Source: Peptoniphilus_A sp050943655
GTDB taxonomy: Bacteria > Bacillota > Clostridia > Tissierellales > Peptoniphilaceae
Length of the DNA: 64,000 bases
Direction of reading: 5' to 3'
Assembly (NCBI RefSeq): GCF_050943655.1
Contig: NZ_JBMNPQ010000001.1
Coordinates: 1-64,000 of the forward strand
Of this stretch, positions 1 through 9,402 are shown piece after piece. The notes under the pieces were generated by a model. It was given only the letters and a program-made list of their open reading frames with translations, was not told where the DNA came from and made no database searches. A program made the position numbers and the translations under genes. Numbering within the stretch: position 1 is the first letter of the stretch; each line of letters begins with the position of its first letter.

Positions 1-53
1 ATAAGATATATAAAATTTAGTAAATCATTATTATAAATAATTAATAAGACAAA

Positions 54-100
54 AATAGGTTGGAGAAGAATGGGTAAAATTATTCTTTTCCAACCTATTT
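54..100 (-). terminator. Intrinsic terminator of the sugar ABC operon
   Basis: Long inverted repeat with arms AATAGGTTGGA and TCCAACCTATT, followed on the minus strand by a T run. It lies about 90 bases after the last gene of the minus-strand transporter operon, so it probably ends that transcript. Confidence 0.8.
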
Positions 101-187
101 AACTATATAATAATATTTTGCGAAGATGTTAAATTCTATATAATTTCGATAATTTACAGATATTTAATAAAGTTTACAATTTTTTAT

Positions 188-958
188 TTATAAGAGTTCT
201 TTTAATTTTTTTATGTCGTAGGTCACCAAGTCTTCTTTGTCCTCATAATAGTTTAGATATTCGATTACGAGGTCTGCCTCTGGTGTGTATTTTTTTATTA
301 GTGAAATTATCTTATTGATGTCTGGAGTTTTTCCATCTTCAAATATTGAGCGGTGTTCGTCGCATCTTCCGTCATTTGTGTGAAGGTGGTAGGAGACGAT
401 TTTTTCTTTAAGGGATGAGATTAAGTTTTCCATATCCCAGCCGTTTGCGTTGGCATGTCCTATGTCGATTAAGACTTTTTCATTTCTAGTTAAACATTCT
501 TCTATGAATTCATCTTCGTCAAGAAGTTTATTGCCCCTATCGTCCACTCCAACATTTTCTATTAATAGTGGAGTCAGTGTGAGGTCCCCAAAAAAGTCCA
601 AGTTTTTTCTTGCTGCTTCAAGCATTTTTTCTTTGTCATCTACTTTTCTGTTGTTGTAGTGATAGACAATATATTTTGGATTTAGGTCTTTAAATTTTAA
701 CATCTTGTTGAAGTAATCCAAAGTTCTATCGTAGACTTCGCCCTCTAAATAGCTGTGATCAGTTTTGTTGTAGGGCTCATGAAAAGTTATTTCGTAATTT
801 TTTAGCCTTTCAAAGTTATCTTGAAGTAATTTTTCATAGTTTTCATCGTTAAAGAATGGAAATATTTCTATTCCAATGGGAAAGTCCAAAGCGTCTGTAA
901 TTCTATAAACTTTTTCGAAACTTTCAGGTCTATACATATTTGTTGAAATATAAATCAA
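188..958 (-). CDS. Sugar-phosphate isomerase/epimerase-like TIM-barrel protein
   Basis: A 256-residue protein of the xylose isomerase-like TIM-barrel (AP endonuclease 2) superfamily. The recurrent metal-site motifs are present: ENVG in the middle, DIGHANANG about two thirds along, then HLHTNDG and a late VIEYL strand. The superfamily covers isomerases, epimerases and phosphodiester enzymes, so the reaction cannot be read from the sequence. It is the last gene of an ABC importer operon, the slot occupied by the phosphodiesterase UgpQ in the E. coli ugp operon, and it probably acts on the imported compound in the cytosol. The start is a TTG overlapping the TGA of the ATPase gene (TTGA), with GAGGTG 7 bases upstream, so translation is probably coupled. 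No signal peptide is visible. Confidence 0.8.
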   Translation of the reverse strand: MIYISTNMYRPESFEKVYRITDALDFPIGIEIFPFFNDENYEKLLQDNFERLKNYEITFHEPYNKTDHSYLEGEVYDRTLDYFNKMLKFKDLNPKYIVYHYNNRKVDDKEKMLEAARKNLDFFGDLTLTPLLIENVGVDDRGNKLLDEDEFIEECLTRNEKVLIDIGHANANGWDMENLISSLKEKIVSYHLHTNDGRCDEHRSIFEDGKTPDINKIISLIKKYTPEADLVIEYLNYYEDKEDLVTYDIKKLKELL

Positions 959-2037
959 TTTAGCACCTCTAAATTTTCTTCTGTATCAATGTCGAATAGA
1001 CAAATTTTTTCTCTGTCAAATTTTATAAATAGCTTGTCGCCGTTTTTTATATTTTTATCATCAGAAAGGAGCACATGCTCACTGCCTTCAAGGTCAAAGT
1101 AAACTCCAAGCTTGTTGCCGTAGTCCTCGACGAAATTTACATTTATTTCAATATTATCTTTATCTTCATGAGCTACATCAATATATTCAGGTCTTATGCC
1201 AAGGTATACATTGCCTTTCTCGTATTCTGAGATTAATTTTTGCAAATTTTCTGGGAGCATGACTTGGTGATCTCCGATATAAACTTTACCGTCCAATACT
1301 TTTGATTTAATTATATTCATTGAAGGTGATCCGATAAATGTTGCTGTAAATACATTTCTCGGATGATTGTAAATGTTATTTGGGCTATCTGCCATTTGGA
1401 TTTTCCCCTTATTTAATAGAACAATCCTCTCTCCAATAGTCATCGCCTCAACTTGGTCGTGAGTTACATAGACAAGGGTCATCTTGTATTTTTCATGAAG
1501 TTTTACAAGTTCCTTTCTCGCGTGGAGTCTAAGCTGTGCATCAAGGTTTGAAAGTGGCTCGTCGAGCAGAAAGTAGTCAGACTGCTTTACTAGAGCGCGC
1601 GCTAGGGCAACTCTTTGCCTCTGTCCACCTGATAAATCTTTTGGCTTTCTATCTTCAAGTCCTTCTAATTTTAAAGTTGTGAGCACATCTTTAAGTCTCT
1701 TTTCAATTTCGTCTTGCGGTACTTTATTTATTTTAAGTGCGTAGCAAATATTTTCGCGAACGCTCATGTGGGGATAGAGTGCATAGTTTTGGAAAACCAT
1801 GGAAATATTTCTATCTTTTGGCTCGAGGTCGTTGGCAACTTCTCCGCCCAGGATTAATTTTCCACTTGTTATGGAAGATAGGCCTGCAATTATTCTAAGT
1901 GTAGTTGATTTTCCACAACCTGATGGGCCGAGCAAGACGAGCCTTTCGCCTTCATTTATTTTAAAATTTAAATTGTCAAGCACAGTCGTCTCTTTGTCAT
2001 AAGACTTGCTTACGCCGTCAAAAATTATTTCTTTCAA
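955..2037 (-). CDS. ABC importer ATPase, UgpC/MsmX type
   Basis: ATPase of a CUT1-type carbohydrate importer, expected to dock on the two permeases encoded just upstream. Visible motifs are Walker A GPSGCGKST, the Q-loop region (MVFQNYALYPHMSV), the signature SGGQRQRVALARAL, Walker B/D-loop LLDEPLSNLDA and the switch histidine in THDQVEAM. The last 120 or so residues look like the TOBE/MOP regulatory domain of this family. A GTG at 2061 keeps the frame open, but a strong GGAGG at 2043-2047 sits 5 bases before a TTG at 2037, giving a typical start MKEIIFDGVSKSY. I prefer that start (360 residues), which leaves a 10-base gap after the permease gene instead of an overlap. Confidence 0.9.
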   Translation of the reverse strand: MKEIIFDGVSKSYDKETTVLDNLNFKINEGERLVLLGPSGCGKSTTLRIIAGLSSITSGKLILGGEVANDLEPKDRNISMVFQNYALYPHMSVRENICYALKINKVPQDEIEKRLKDVLTTLKLEGLEDRKPKDLSGGQRQRVALARALVKQSDYFLLDEPLSNLDAQLRLHARKELVKLHEKYKMTLVYVTHDQVEAMTIGERIVLLNKGKIQMADSPNNIYNHPRNVFTATFIGSPSMNIIKSKVLDGKVYIGDHQVMLPENLQKLISEYEKGNVYLGIRPEYIDVAHEDKDNIEINVNFVEDYGNKLGVYFDLEGSEHVLLSDDKNIKNGDKLFIKFDREKICLFDIDTEENLEVLN

Positions 2038-2047
2038 ATTTTCCTCC

Positions 2048-2869
2048 TTATTTAACGCCACTACTGATAAAGGTAGACATTATGTGCCTTTGGAATATTA
2101 AAAATAGTATGAGCGGTATAATCATTGTAATTACAGAAACTGCCATTGCTATTGGAAACTCAGTTCCGCCTTCTGAGGATATAAACATCTGAAGGGCAAG
2201 GGAGAGTGTGTAATTATCCTGTGATGAAATGATTAAAACTGGCCACACATATTCATTCCATGAGTTGATGAAAAATATTATCGCCGTTGAAATGATTGAT
2301 GGTTTAACTAGTGGCAGGATAATATCTTTTAAAATTCTCGCTTCGCCAATTCCGTCAATTTTTGAAACTTCTATAATTGACTTTGGAATAGTCCTCATGG
2401 CTTGGCGCAGCAAAAATATTCCAAGGACGTCGGCAAATTGGGGAAGCATTACGCCCCAAATTGTATCAGTTAGTCCAAGGCGCGAAACTATTAAATAGTT
2501 CGGAATCATCGTCACAGTAAATGGTATAAACATAGTTGTCAAAAATATAAAGTAAATTATATTTTTCTCTTTAAAATCAATATACACAAAGCTATAGGCT
2601 GCAAGTATTGAAGTTAAAATCTTAACAGCTGTCACGATAAAGGCAATTGTGAAAGTATTTAATATTATTTTAAATAGCGGAAGTCTTGAGAATACATATT
2701 TATAATTCTCAAGCGTAAACTCTTTTGGCACGAGAGCAAGAACTGAGTTAAAGGACTCCTGCAAAGTCTTAAAGGAGTTTGAGAGGGCAAAAATTATTGG
2801 AAATAATGTGATTAGCACAAGTAGAATTAAAACTACATGAAGTGCAATTTGTTTTTTATTAGTTTTCAT
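2048..2869 (-). CDS. ABC importer permease, MalG/UgpE type
   Basis: Inner permease of the CUT1 importer, 273 residues with about six hydrophobic segments. The EAA loop that contacts the ATPase is visible as EVSKIDGIGEARILKDIILP, followed by SIISTAIIFFINSWNEYVWP, typical of MalG/UgpE. An in-frame TTG exists at 2890, but the SD-like GGAGG lies inside that extension, so the ATG at 2869 (MKTNKKQ) is the better start. The gene overlaps the end of the upstream permease gene by 11 bases, as expected for co-translated partners. Confidence 0.9.
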   Translation of the reverse strand: MKTNKKQIALHVVLILLVLITLFPIIFALSNSFKTLQESFNSVLALVPKEFTLENYKYVFSRLPLFKIILNTFTIAFIVTAVKILTSILAAYSFVYIDFKEKNIIYFIFLTTMFIPFTVTMIPNYLIVSRLGLTDTIWGVMLPQFADVLGIFLLRQAMRTIPKSIIEVSKIDGIGEARILKDIILPLVKPSIISTAIIFFINSWNEYVWPVLIISSQDNYTLSLALQMFISSEGGTEFPIAMAVSVITMIIPLILFLIFQRHIMSTFISSGVK

Positions 2870-3734
2870 AATAAATATTTTCCTCCACAAATTTAAATTC
2901 TAGCACCAAAAGTATGGCAAAAATTATCATTGTTATCATTGAAAGTGCCGATGAGACACCAGTTTTGTATAAAATAAATGCCTCGTGATAAGAGTGATAA
3001 ATTAGAGATGACGATCCGTAGCTTGGACCTCCCTGTGTGATTACTTTTATCGGCGTAAATACAAATTGAAGTCCCTGTACAATTGTCATTATAAAGATAT
3101 ATATTCCCGTAGCTGATGATGCTGGAAGGGCAATGTCCTTAAATAGCTTAAAATTACTTGCTCCATCGAGCTTTGCTGCCTCGATAATGCTCTCGTCGAT
3201 TCCAGATATTCCACCGAGGATTACGATGAAATTATATCCAAAGGCCTTCCACGATGTAATTATTGATATTACAACTATTACAAGGCCCTGTGTCTTTGAC
3301 CAAATTGGCATGTACACGCCAAAGTGCTTTAATATTATTGCAACGGGACCTGAGACTGGATTTAAAATCCACGTGTATAGGACAGATCCAATTACAAGAG
3401 AAATTAAAGAGGGCAGAAAGAATGCTGCCCTATAAAAATTTTTATATTTTTTTAAAACGATGCTTAAGACAAATGCAAGAACATAGGCTGCCAAGAAATT
3501 TATGACGAGTAAGATTATTATATATAGAAATGTGTTAACCAGTATTTTTGAAAATATGGGTCTTTTAAATAATTCTATATAATTGTCAAGTCCTACAAAT
3601 TTCTTGTTTACTTTTATCATATTCCAGTCGAAAAAGCTTAGATAAAATGTGTAGAACAGCGGAGCTATGACAAATGCCAAGAAGAATATTCCTGCAGGCA
3701 AAAGCATCAAGTAACCTTTTAATCTACTTTTCAT
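2859..3734 (-). CDS. ABC importer permease, MalF/UgpA type
   Basis: Second permease of the importer, 291 residues. The first helix begins near residue 10 (LMLLPAGIFFLAFVIAPLFY), as in UgpA and MsmF. The EAA loop reads EAAKLDGASNFKLFKDIALP, and the C-terminal part carries the family motif IKVITQGGPSYGSSSLIYH. The open frame extends to a TTG at 3755, but the ATG at 3734 has GAGG 5 bases upstream and falls 7 bases after the stop of the binding-protein gene, so I take 3734. Together with the MalG-type protein it should form the membrane channel. Confidence 0.9.
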   Translation of the reverse strand: MKSRLKGYLMLLPAGIFFLAFVIAPLFYTFYLSFFDWNMIKVNKKFVGLDNYIELFKRPIFSKILVNTFLYIIILLVINFLAAYVLAFVLSIVLKKYKNFYRAAFFLPSLISLVIGSVLYTWILNPVSGPVAIILKHFGVYMPIWSKTQGLVIVVISIITSWKAFGYNFIVILGGISGIDESIIEAAKLDGASNFKLFKDIALPASSATGIYIFIMTIVQGLQFVFTPIKVITQGGPSYGSSSLIYHSYHEAFILYKTGVSSALSMITMIIFAILLVLEFKFVEENIYYEN

Positions 3735-3741
3735 TCTGGCC

Positions 3742-5046
3742 TCAATTATTTTCAAGAAGTGAGTTTATTTTTTCTTGTGCGGCTTCCATAGATGTTTTAA
3801 CATCGTCGCCTGCTAGGATTTCATCTCTCATATCAAGAAGAGCCTGTTCAGATTCTAGCCCAGCATTTCCTGGGAAAGATGCCCAAGACACTACGTCTTT
3901 AGACTGCTCGATTGCAGGTTTCATCATTTCATTTTCTTCTAGGAAAGACTTTAATCCGTTTTCTGCTTCGGCGACATCTTTTCTAGGAGGAGTGTAGCCA
4001 GTTCCCTTAGTCCATGTTGCCATTTGCTCAATTCCGTATAAATATTTTTCAAATTCCCATGCTGCTTTTATTTCGTCTTCGTCAGTTGCTGTGATTGCCA
4101 AGAAGCATCCACCAGCTGGGACTTTTCTTTCTTTACCTTCAAAAGTTGGAGACATTACAGAAGTTACATCAAAGCTTGCGCCTTTTTGAATTTGCTCACG
4201 CCTTGCAATAGTTGTATAGCACATTGCAATATTTCCATCGACAAAAGATTGAACTCCCTCATCCCATGAGATGTGTAGAGCTGATCCATCAGAAACCATG
4301 TCTTGATAAAGCTGCATTGCTTCTATTCCTTCAGGAGATGCGAAGCTTGCTTTATTATCTGTAATCATCTTTGCGCCGTTAGATTCGATTAGGGCTTGTT
4401 GTCCCCAAAAGTCTGCTGGCTCCTGAATGTATAGGCCGTACTTGCCAGTCTTTTCTTTTATTGTTTTTGAAAACTCATGGACTTCTTTCCATGTCTTTGG
4501 ACCTTCTTCGGGAAGTCCACATTCTTTTAAGATGTCTTTATTGATATATAGTACTGGAGTTGAAAGGGAGTAAGGGATACCCACTTGCTCACCTTCAGAA
4601 TTCTTTGCCAAGTCCAGTACATTAGGAAGGAAATTATCTTTTAAGAAGTTTTTGTCGTCATCATATTTTTCCACAGCATCAACTGGAGAAACGTAGTCGA
4701 AGTTATTGGAAAAATAATCTAAAAATGCCCAACCAACTTGCACAAGTCCAGGTGATTCTCCACCAGCTTGTTTAGCTTGCAAGTTTTGCATAAGTCCTTT
4801 GTACATATCAGGGTTATATGTTGCCACGACTTCAATGTGGTCGTTATTTTTATTAAAATTATCTACAAGCTCTTTTACGCTTGCGCCTCCTTGTGTCTCG
4901 GCGTTTACGTGATAGTATTCGATTTTTATCTTGTCACCGTCGCCTTTTGCCTCGGTCTTTTTAGTTTCGTTATTTGACTTGCCACATCCGACTAAAAGAG
5001 ATGCAATTAGTGCAGATACTGCAAATGCTTTTAAAAATTTTTTCAT
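3742..5046 (-). CDS. Extracellular solute-binding lipoprotein, UgpB-like
   Basis: Substrate-binding lipoprotein of 434 residues and first gene of the importer operon. The N-terminus has a lipobox LVGC with the lipidated Cys at residue 21, followed by an Asn/Lys-rich tether. The body resembles UgpB, the glycerol-3-phosphate binding protein: STPVLYINKD, then CGLPEEGPKTWKEV, and later GGCFLAI. The order binding protein, MalF-type, MalG-type, ATPase, accessory enzyme is the order of E. coli ugpBAECQ. The substrate could be glycerol-3-phosphate, glycerophosphodiesters or a sugar; the sequence does not decide. GAAAGGATT precedes the ATG. I could not place a convincing promoter. Confidence 0.88.
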   Translation of the reverse strand: MKKFLKAFAVSALIASLLVGCGKSNNETKKTEAKGDGDKIKIEYYHVNAETQGGASVKELVDNFNKNNDHIEVVATYNPDMYKGLMQNLQAKQAGGESPGLVQVGWAFLDYFSNNFDYVSPVDAVEKYDDDKNFLKDNFLPNVLDLAKNSEGEQVGIPYSLSTPVLYINKDILKECGLPEEGPKTWKEVHEFSKTIKEKTGKYGLYIQEPADFWGQQALIESNGAKMITDNKASFASPEGIEAMQLYQDMVSDGSALHISWDEGVQSFVDGNIAMCYTTIARREQIQKGASFDVTSVMSPTFEGKERKVPAGGCFLAITATDEDEIKAAWEFEKYLYGIEQMATWTKGTGYTPPRKDVAEAENGLKSFLEENEMMKPAIEQSKDVVSWASFPGNAGLESEQALLDMRDEILAGDDVKTSMEAAQEKINSLLENN

Positions 5047-5282
5047 TTAATTTAATAATCCTTTCTATAATAAATTTAATCAAAGAAATCTTAATATAAA
5101 TTTGCATATAATATATATATGACGAGAAAAGATTAGGTAAATAATAATTTTATTAAAAATTCAGACTGCAAATAAAAATAAATTCTTAAGAAAATCTTAA
5201 ATATTTTAAATAAAGATAAATTTCATGTAATATCCACAACTTTTACACATATTTTTGTTAGAATATAGTCGGAGGGATATGA

Positions 5283-6134
5283 ATGAAAAAATTTTTTAAG
5301 GTGGCTCTTCTTTCTCTACTGTTAATACTTCCCACATCTGTCTTTGCAAAAGAAAAAGAAATAGTCACATTGGGAAAAGATTTAACAAGTGCTCAGAGAG
5401 AAGAAATTTTAAGAGAATTAAATCCAAGTGATGATGCAAAAATTATAGAAGTAACAAATAAAGAAGAATATGAATACTTAGGCGATGTTCTAAGTTCAAG
5501 AGAAATTGGAAATAAAGCAATATCATCTGCCATAGTAAAATACACAGGCAAGGGAATAAATGTAGAACTTTCTCCAAACATCGTTGGAGTTAGTGAAAAT
5601 TCATACAGAAACGCAATGACAACTGCTGGAGTTGAAAATGCCTATGTATATGTAACTGCACCGGGACGAGTTACTGGTACAGCAGCTCTTACTGGAATTT
5701 TAAAATCCTACGAAGAAGTGACTGGAGAAAAAATCCCAGAAGATGTAAAGAAAGTTGCCAACGAAGAAGTTGTAGTACAGACACAACTTGCAAAAGATGT
5801 TGGAGACGAGAAGACAAATGATGTAATAAATGTAGTTAAAAGCGAAATGGCATCTAAGATGCCTCAGTCCAAAGAAGAAGTAAGGGCAATAATCGACTCA
5901 GTTGATTCACAGTATAACATTGGACTTTCTGAAAGTTCAAAAGAAGGACTCACAACACTTTTTAACAACATGAAAAACGCCGACATAGATTGGAAAAAAG
6001 TTGCCAACAAAGTTGGAGAATATTCCAAGAAGGCAAATGAATTTTTAAATTCACCTGAAGGCGAAAAAGCTGTACAGGACACAAAGAACTTTATAGAGAG
6101 ATTTATTGATTTTATAGTGTCACTTTTTAAATAA
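5283..6134 (+). CDS. Secreted DUF1002 protein (YpuA-like)
   Basis: A 283-residue exported protein with a signal peptide (MKKFFKVALLSLLLI, cleavage probably after VFA). It matches the DUF1002 family (COG4086, YpuA of Bacillus) in pattern: a start of about 25 residues with LGKDLTSAQREEIL, then the conserved stretch around GNKAISSAIVKYTGKGINVELSPN and the VTAPGRVTGTAALTGILKSY segment. The C-terminal third is helical and charged. The family has no established biochemical role; a cell-surface function is likely. GGAGGG lies 7 bases before the ATG. It is transcribed away from the importer operon and ends at its own terminator, so it is probably monocistronic. Confidence 0.85.
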   Translation: MKKFFKVALLSLLLILPTSVFAKEKEIVTLGKDLTSAQREEILRELNPSDDAKIIEVTNKEEYEYLGDVLSSREIGNKAISSAIVKYTGKGINVELSPNIVGVSENSYRNAMTTAGVENAYVYVTAPGRVTGTAALTGILKSYEEVTGEKIPEDVKKVANEEVVVQTQLAKDVGDEKTNDVINVVKSEMASKMPQSKEEVRAIIDSVDSQYNIGLSESSKEGLTTLFNNMKNADIDWKKVANKVGEYSKKANEFLNSPEGEKAVQDTKNFIERFIDFIVSLFK

Positions 6135-6146
6135 AATAAAGAATTG

Positions 6147-6176
6147 AAAGCTCTGTCAATATGGCGGAGCTTTTTT
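6147..6176 (+). terminator. Intrinsic terminator after the DUF1002 gene
   Basis: Hairpin AAAGCTCTG / CGGAGCTTT (one G-U pair) followed by a run of six T, 12 bases after the stop codon. Confidence 0.85.
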
Positions 6177-6264
6177 ATATTGCAAGGCTCATTGACTTTT
6201 TATAATTACTAAAGTAATATTAAATTAAGTTTATGTAATCGTTATCAAAAAATAAGGAGGCAAT

Positions 6265-7272
6265 ATGAAAAATACTAAATTTAAAAAAATAATTAGTGTT
6301 TTGATGCTCACGAGTCTATTAAATCCAGCTACTGTAATGGCAGCGGGGAAACTTCCAAAAGAGGCAGCTGAGATGGAGATAAATATTAAAATTAATGGAG
6401 TAATGCAAAATATTCCAAGTGACTATGGCAGGGCTTATCTTAATAAAAACACAAATAGGGTCATGGTGCCGGCAAGATTTGTAACTGAACGTTTGGGAAG
6501 TACAATTGAATATGCAAAAAAATATGAAGATTATCCAGATGGGGCACTGCTAGTTGGAACAGAAGATGGACCAATTATTATGCCAATAAATTCTAATAAG
6601 TATATATTAATTCGAGAAGAAAAAACAGGACTTTTAGATAGCAAAGTAACTCTATACGATGGAAGAACTTATGTGCCAATTAGATTTCTCTCAGAGACAA
6701 TGGGACATGAGGTGGACTGGAAAGATGGAGAAGTTTTGATTGAAAAGTCTTCACAAAATAAGTCTGCAAAAAATAATATAGACAAAAATTTAAATAAGAA
6801 AACCAAAGAAGATGAAATTTCTAATAAGGCACATGAAGAAGATAAAGTTTCTTTATCTCAAGTAGATAGAGCATTAAACAAAAAAGATTATAAAAATATT
6901 TACAAGACAAATCTAAATAATTATAGAGCGCAAAATGAACTTGATATCTTAAGAGAAAGCGAAGAGCTAAATAAAATTGCACAGATTAGAGTCGCTGAAG
7001 AGATGGAGACATTTGTAAAAAATGGCGAGGCAGATCACAATTCACCTAGCGGATCAAATGTTAATCTAGGCGAAAATTTATATTGCTGGAGGACACCGTT
7101 ACAAGAAGATGCAATTGAAGCAAAAGTTGAAAGAAGCCTAGAGGCATGGAAGAACTCAGAGGGTCACAACAAAAATCTTCTTTATAAAAAAGCAAGGGAA
7201 TATGGCTATGCTTATGGCGTCGTAGAAAATAACGGAAAAGCACACGGCATTAGCATATACGTTTTTAAGTAA
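6265..7272 (+). CDS. Secreted stalk-domain plus CAP/SCP-domain protein
   Basis: A 335-residue exported protein with two modules. After the signal peptide (cleavage near VMAAG) come residues of about 35-160 resembling the copper amine oxidase N-terminal (stalk) domain of Gram-positive surface proteins: the paired motifs RVMVPARFVTERLG and RTYVPIRFLSETMGHEVDW. A charged Lys/Asn linker follows. Residues of about 210-335 form a CAP/SCP (SCP-like extracellular) domain: LNNYRAQNEL at its start, then ADHNSP, GENLYCW and EAWKNSEGHNKNLL. Bacterial CAP proteins are mostly of unknown activity. AAGGAGG precedes the ATG. No sortase motif or lipobox is visible, so the protein is secreted or bound non-covalently. 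Confidence 0.85.
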   Translation: MKNTKFKKIISVLMLTSLLNPATVMAAGKLPKEAAEMEINIKINGVMQNIPSDYGRAYLNKNTNRVMVPARFVTERLGSTIEYAKKYEDYPDGALLVGTEDGPIIMPINSNKYILIREEKTGLLDSKVTLYDGRTYVPIRFLSETMGHEVDWKDGEVLIEKSSQNKSAKNNIDKNLNKKTKEDEISNKAHEEDKVSLSQVDRALNKKDYKNIYKTNLNNYRAQNELDILRESEELNKIAQIRVAEEMETFVKNGEADHNSPSGSNVNLGENLYCWRTPLQEDAIEAKVERSLEAWKNSEGHNKNLLYKKAREYGYAYGVVENNGKAHGISIYVFK

Positions 7273-7350
7273 AACGAAAGTCTTACAATTTACAAAATTA
7301 GAATTATAAAAACTTTATATTTTTAGATAAATTCTAATTTTGAAATAGCA

Positions 7351-7379
7351 TTGACAGCGTTTTCTATATAAAGTATTAT
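7351..7379 (+). promoter_or_regulatory. SigA-type promoter of the SH3b membrane protein gene
   Basis: TTGACA at 7351-7356 and TATTAT at 7374-7379 with a 17-base spacer, 40 bases ahead of the start codon and followed by the strong SD AAGGAGGAGG. Confidence 0.75.
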
Positions 7380-7418
7380 TAGTTTAATAATAAACTTATT
7401 TAAAAGGAGGAGGTAAAA

Positions 7419-9365
7419 ATGAGTAATACGAATAATAAAAAGCTCAGCTTAAAATCTTTTGACAAAGCTCTACTTGTTTCAGTTATTTTACTCGTAGTTG
7501 TCTATGTAATTGGATTTGTCAAGCTAAGTACGATTAATGATCCTACGCCGAGGGATTTTTCGTTTCTATCGAAAACGTTTGGACTTGTTAAAATTATTTA
7601 TGTAGTAGCTCTTGTAATTTTTCTCTACACAGTGTATGTGAGATCTAAAAAGGGACGCAATTTCAAAATTTTGAGCAACATCATGCTCTCAATTGGATTT
7701 ATTTTATTTTTATTAAACTTTACAGTTGGAGCACCTTTTTACGAAGTAATTGACAAGATGGCAGAGAGTTTAAATAACCTCATGAACATGAATTTTGGCG
7801 GTGCACTTTCAAGTGGAGCGGGAGCCTATGGAAGCCTCTATTCAATGTCAAAGGCAAGAGAAACTATTGTGGATATTTTGCTTTTTGCAAGTCCAATTGT
7901 CATGGCAATTGCTGCGTTTATCCTTTATAGAAAGATATATAAGGGAAGAGATATGACTGTTGGAGACGAGGCAGTAATATCTAAAACAAAGTTCCAAGAA
8001 GGATTTAACAAGACGAGGGACAACATCGCCAACAAAATGAGCGAAGTTTCATCTCAAATGAGTGCAGATAATATTTCTGATTATGACGTGGACGAGAGCG
8101 AAAGCGTGGAAGATAGCTATAAAGAGAAAAAGACTAAATCCACAAATCGCGAGGACTCTTACGAAGAATCTAAATTTGAAAGAGATTATGACGATTACGA
8201 CGACTATGACGATGATTTAAATTACAATGGCAAAAACATTGATTCCAAAAAGATTTTTAAAATTGGCGGAATTATTCTTGGAATCATTATTGCAATTTTT
8301 ATAATTAAGTTTGCAATTGATAAGGCAAGGCCAGATGCAGTTGTGGACACAAGTGGAGTTTCTATAAACATTGCAGTTGATGGTGTGGACGGTTATGCAA
8401 AAGCAACTGCAGATATAGTTGGTGAATTTTCTCTTAAAGATGTGTCTGATAATATTGACAGATACGAACTTATGACTTATCTAAACAGCCTTCCAATTGA
8501 GCTTAATAAAGAAGAAAATATTAAAAATAAGGACAAGATAACAGCAACTTTAAAACTCGACAAGGGAAATTATAAAATTAAATTTGACCAAGACGAGATA
8601 AAAGAAGAATTAACTGTAAAAGACTTGCCAAAACTAATAAATAGTATAAAAGATATTCCAAATGAAGTTTTAAACACTATCGACTCAAAAATTAAAAAAT
8701 CAATACAACAATATGCAGGCGACTCAGCTAAGAATTTAAAAATTGAAAGACTTAGAATTTATGAAGAAGTTGCAAGTGAAGATGATTTAAAAGATTTAGA
8801 GAATCAATACTCTTCAATGTTTAACATCATGTCTATTTATCAAGCAGAGTTCGATTCATATTACGGAGATCACTACTCCTATCTATTCACATATTTAACT
8901 AGCGATTTTTCTGAAAATAATGGTGCCTACCAATATTACATCAATAGGGAAGGTAGATACGACATTACAGAATTAGGCGACATCGACAACAATTTAAAAT
9001 ATGCCGGATACAAAGAAGTAAGCGAATTTAGAAAGGACATAACTGCAGCAGAGACAGTTGAAAAACCTGAAGAAAGTGAAGAAGAAAAGCAAGAAGAAAA
9101 AGAAGAAACTATAGGCACAAATGACAAACTAAAACAACTTGCCTACAACTTAAACGGCACATCAAGAACAGTAAAGGGCAAGGGCAACCTTAGAACTGGC
9201 CCAAGCCTAAACTCACAAGCCATAGTTCAGCTTGGCGACAATGCAGTTGTAGAAATTTTTGAAACAGTAATACAGGGCGAGAGAGTTTGGTGTCACGTAT
9301 ATGCTACTAACACAGATGGAAGCGTCTATGAAGGCTGGATATCAAATAGAGTTTTAAATATTTAA
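7419..9365 (+). CDS. Multi-pass membrane protein with C-terminal SH3b domain
   Basis: A 648-residue protein I do not recognise as a named family. The N-terminal 170 residues hold about four membrane helices. A cytosolic-looking acidic linker (about 200-265, with a run of Asp/Tyr) leads to a further helix (IIIAIFIIKFAI). The remainder, presumably extracellular, has one or two beta-rich regions of VDTSGVSINIAVDGVDG type, loosely like the repeats of TcaA-type anchored proteins. A Glu/Lys-rich linker is followed by a bacterial SH3 domain at about 580-648 (GNLRTGPSLNSQAIVQLG, VWCHVY, GWISNRVL). SH3b domains usually bind peptidoglycan or cell-wall peptides, so an envelope-sensing or cell-wall role is a reasonable inference. 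Confidence 0.75.
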   Translation: MSNTNNKKLSLKSFDKALLVSVILLVVVYVIGFVKLSTINDPTPRDFSFLSKTFGLVKIIYVVALVIFLYTVYVRSKKGRNFKILSNIMLSIGFILFLLNFTVGAPFYEVIDKMAESLNNLMNMNFGGALSSGAGAYGSLYSMSKARETIVDILLFASPIVMAIAAFILYRKIYKGRDMTVGDEAVISKTKFQEGFNKTRDNIANKMSEVSSQMSADNISDYDVDESESVEDSYKEKKTKSTNREDSYEESKFERDYDDYDDYDDDLNYNGKNIDSKKIFKIGGIILGIIIAIFIIKFAIDKARPDAVVDTSGVSINIAVDGVDGYAKATADIVGEFSLKDVSDNIDRYELMTYLNSLPIELNKEENIKNKDKITATLKLDKGNYKIKFDQDEIKEELTVKDLPKLINSIKDIPNEVLNTIDSKIKKSIQQYAGDSAKNLKIERLRIYEEVASEDDLKDLENQYSSMFNIMSIYQAEFDSYYGDHYSYLFTYLTSDFSENNGAYQYYINREGRYDITELGDIDNNLKYAGYKEVSEFRKDITAAETVEKPEESEEEKQEEKEETIGTNDKLKQLAYNLNGTSRTVKGKGNLRTGPSLNSQAIVQLGDNAVVEIFETVIQGERVWCHVYATNTDGSVYEGWISNRVLNI

Positions 9366-9372
9366 AAAAATG

Positions 9373-9402
9373 AGCACGAGGGAGGACTTCGTGCTTTTTT
9401 TT
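9373..9402 (+). terminator. Intrinsic terminator after the SH3b protein gene
   Basis: Perfect stem AGCACGA / TCGTGCT followed by eight T. Confidence 0.9.
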
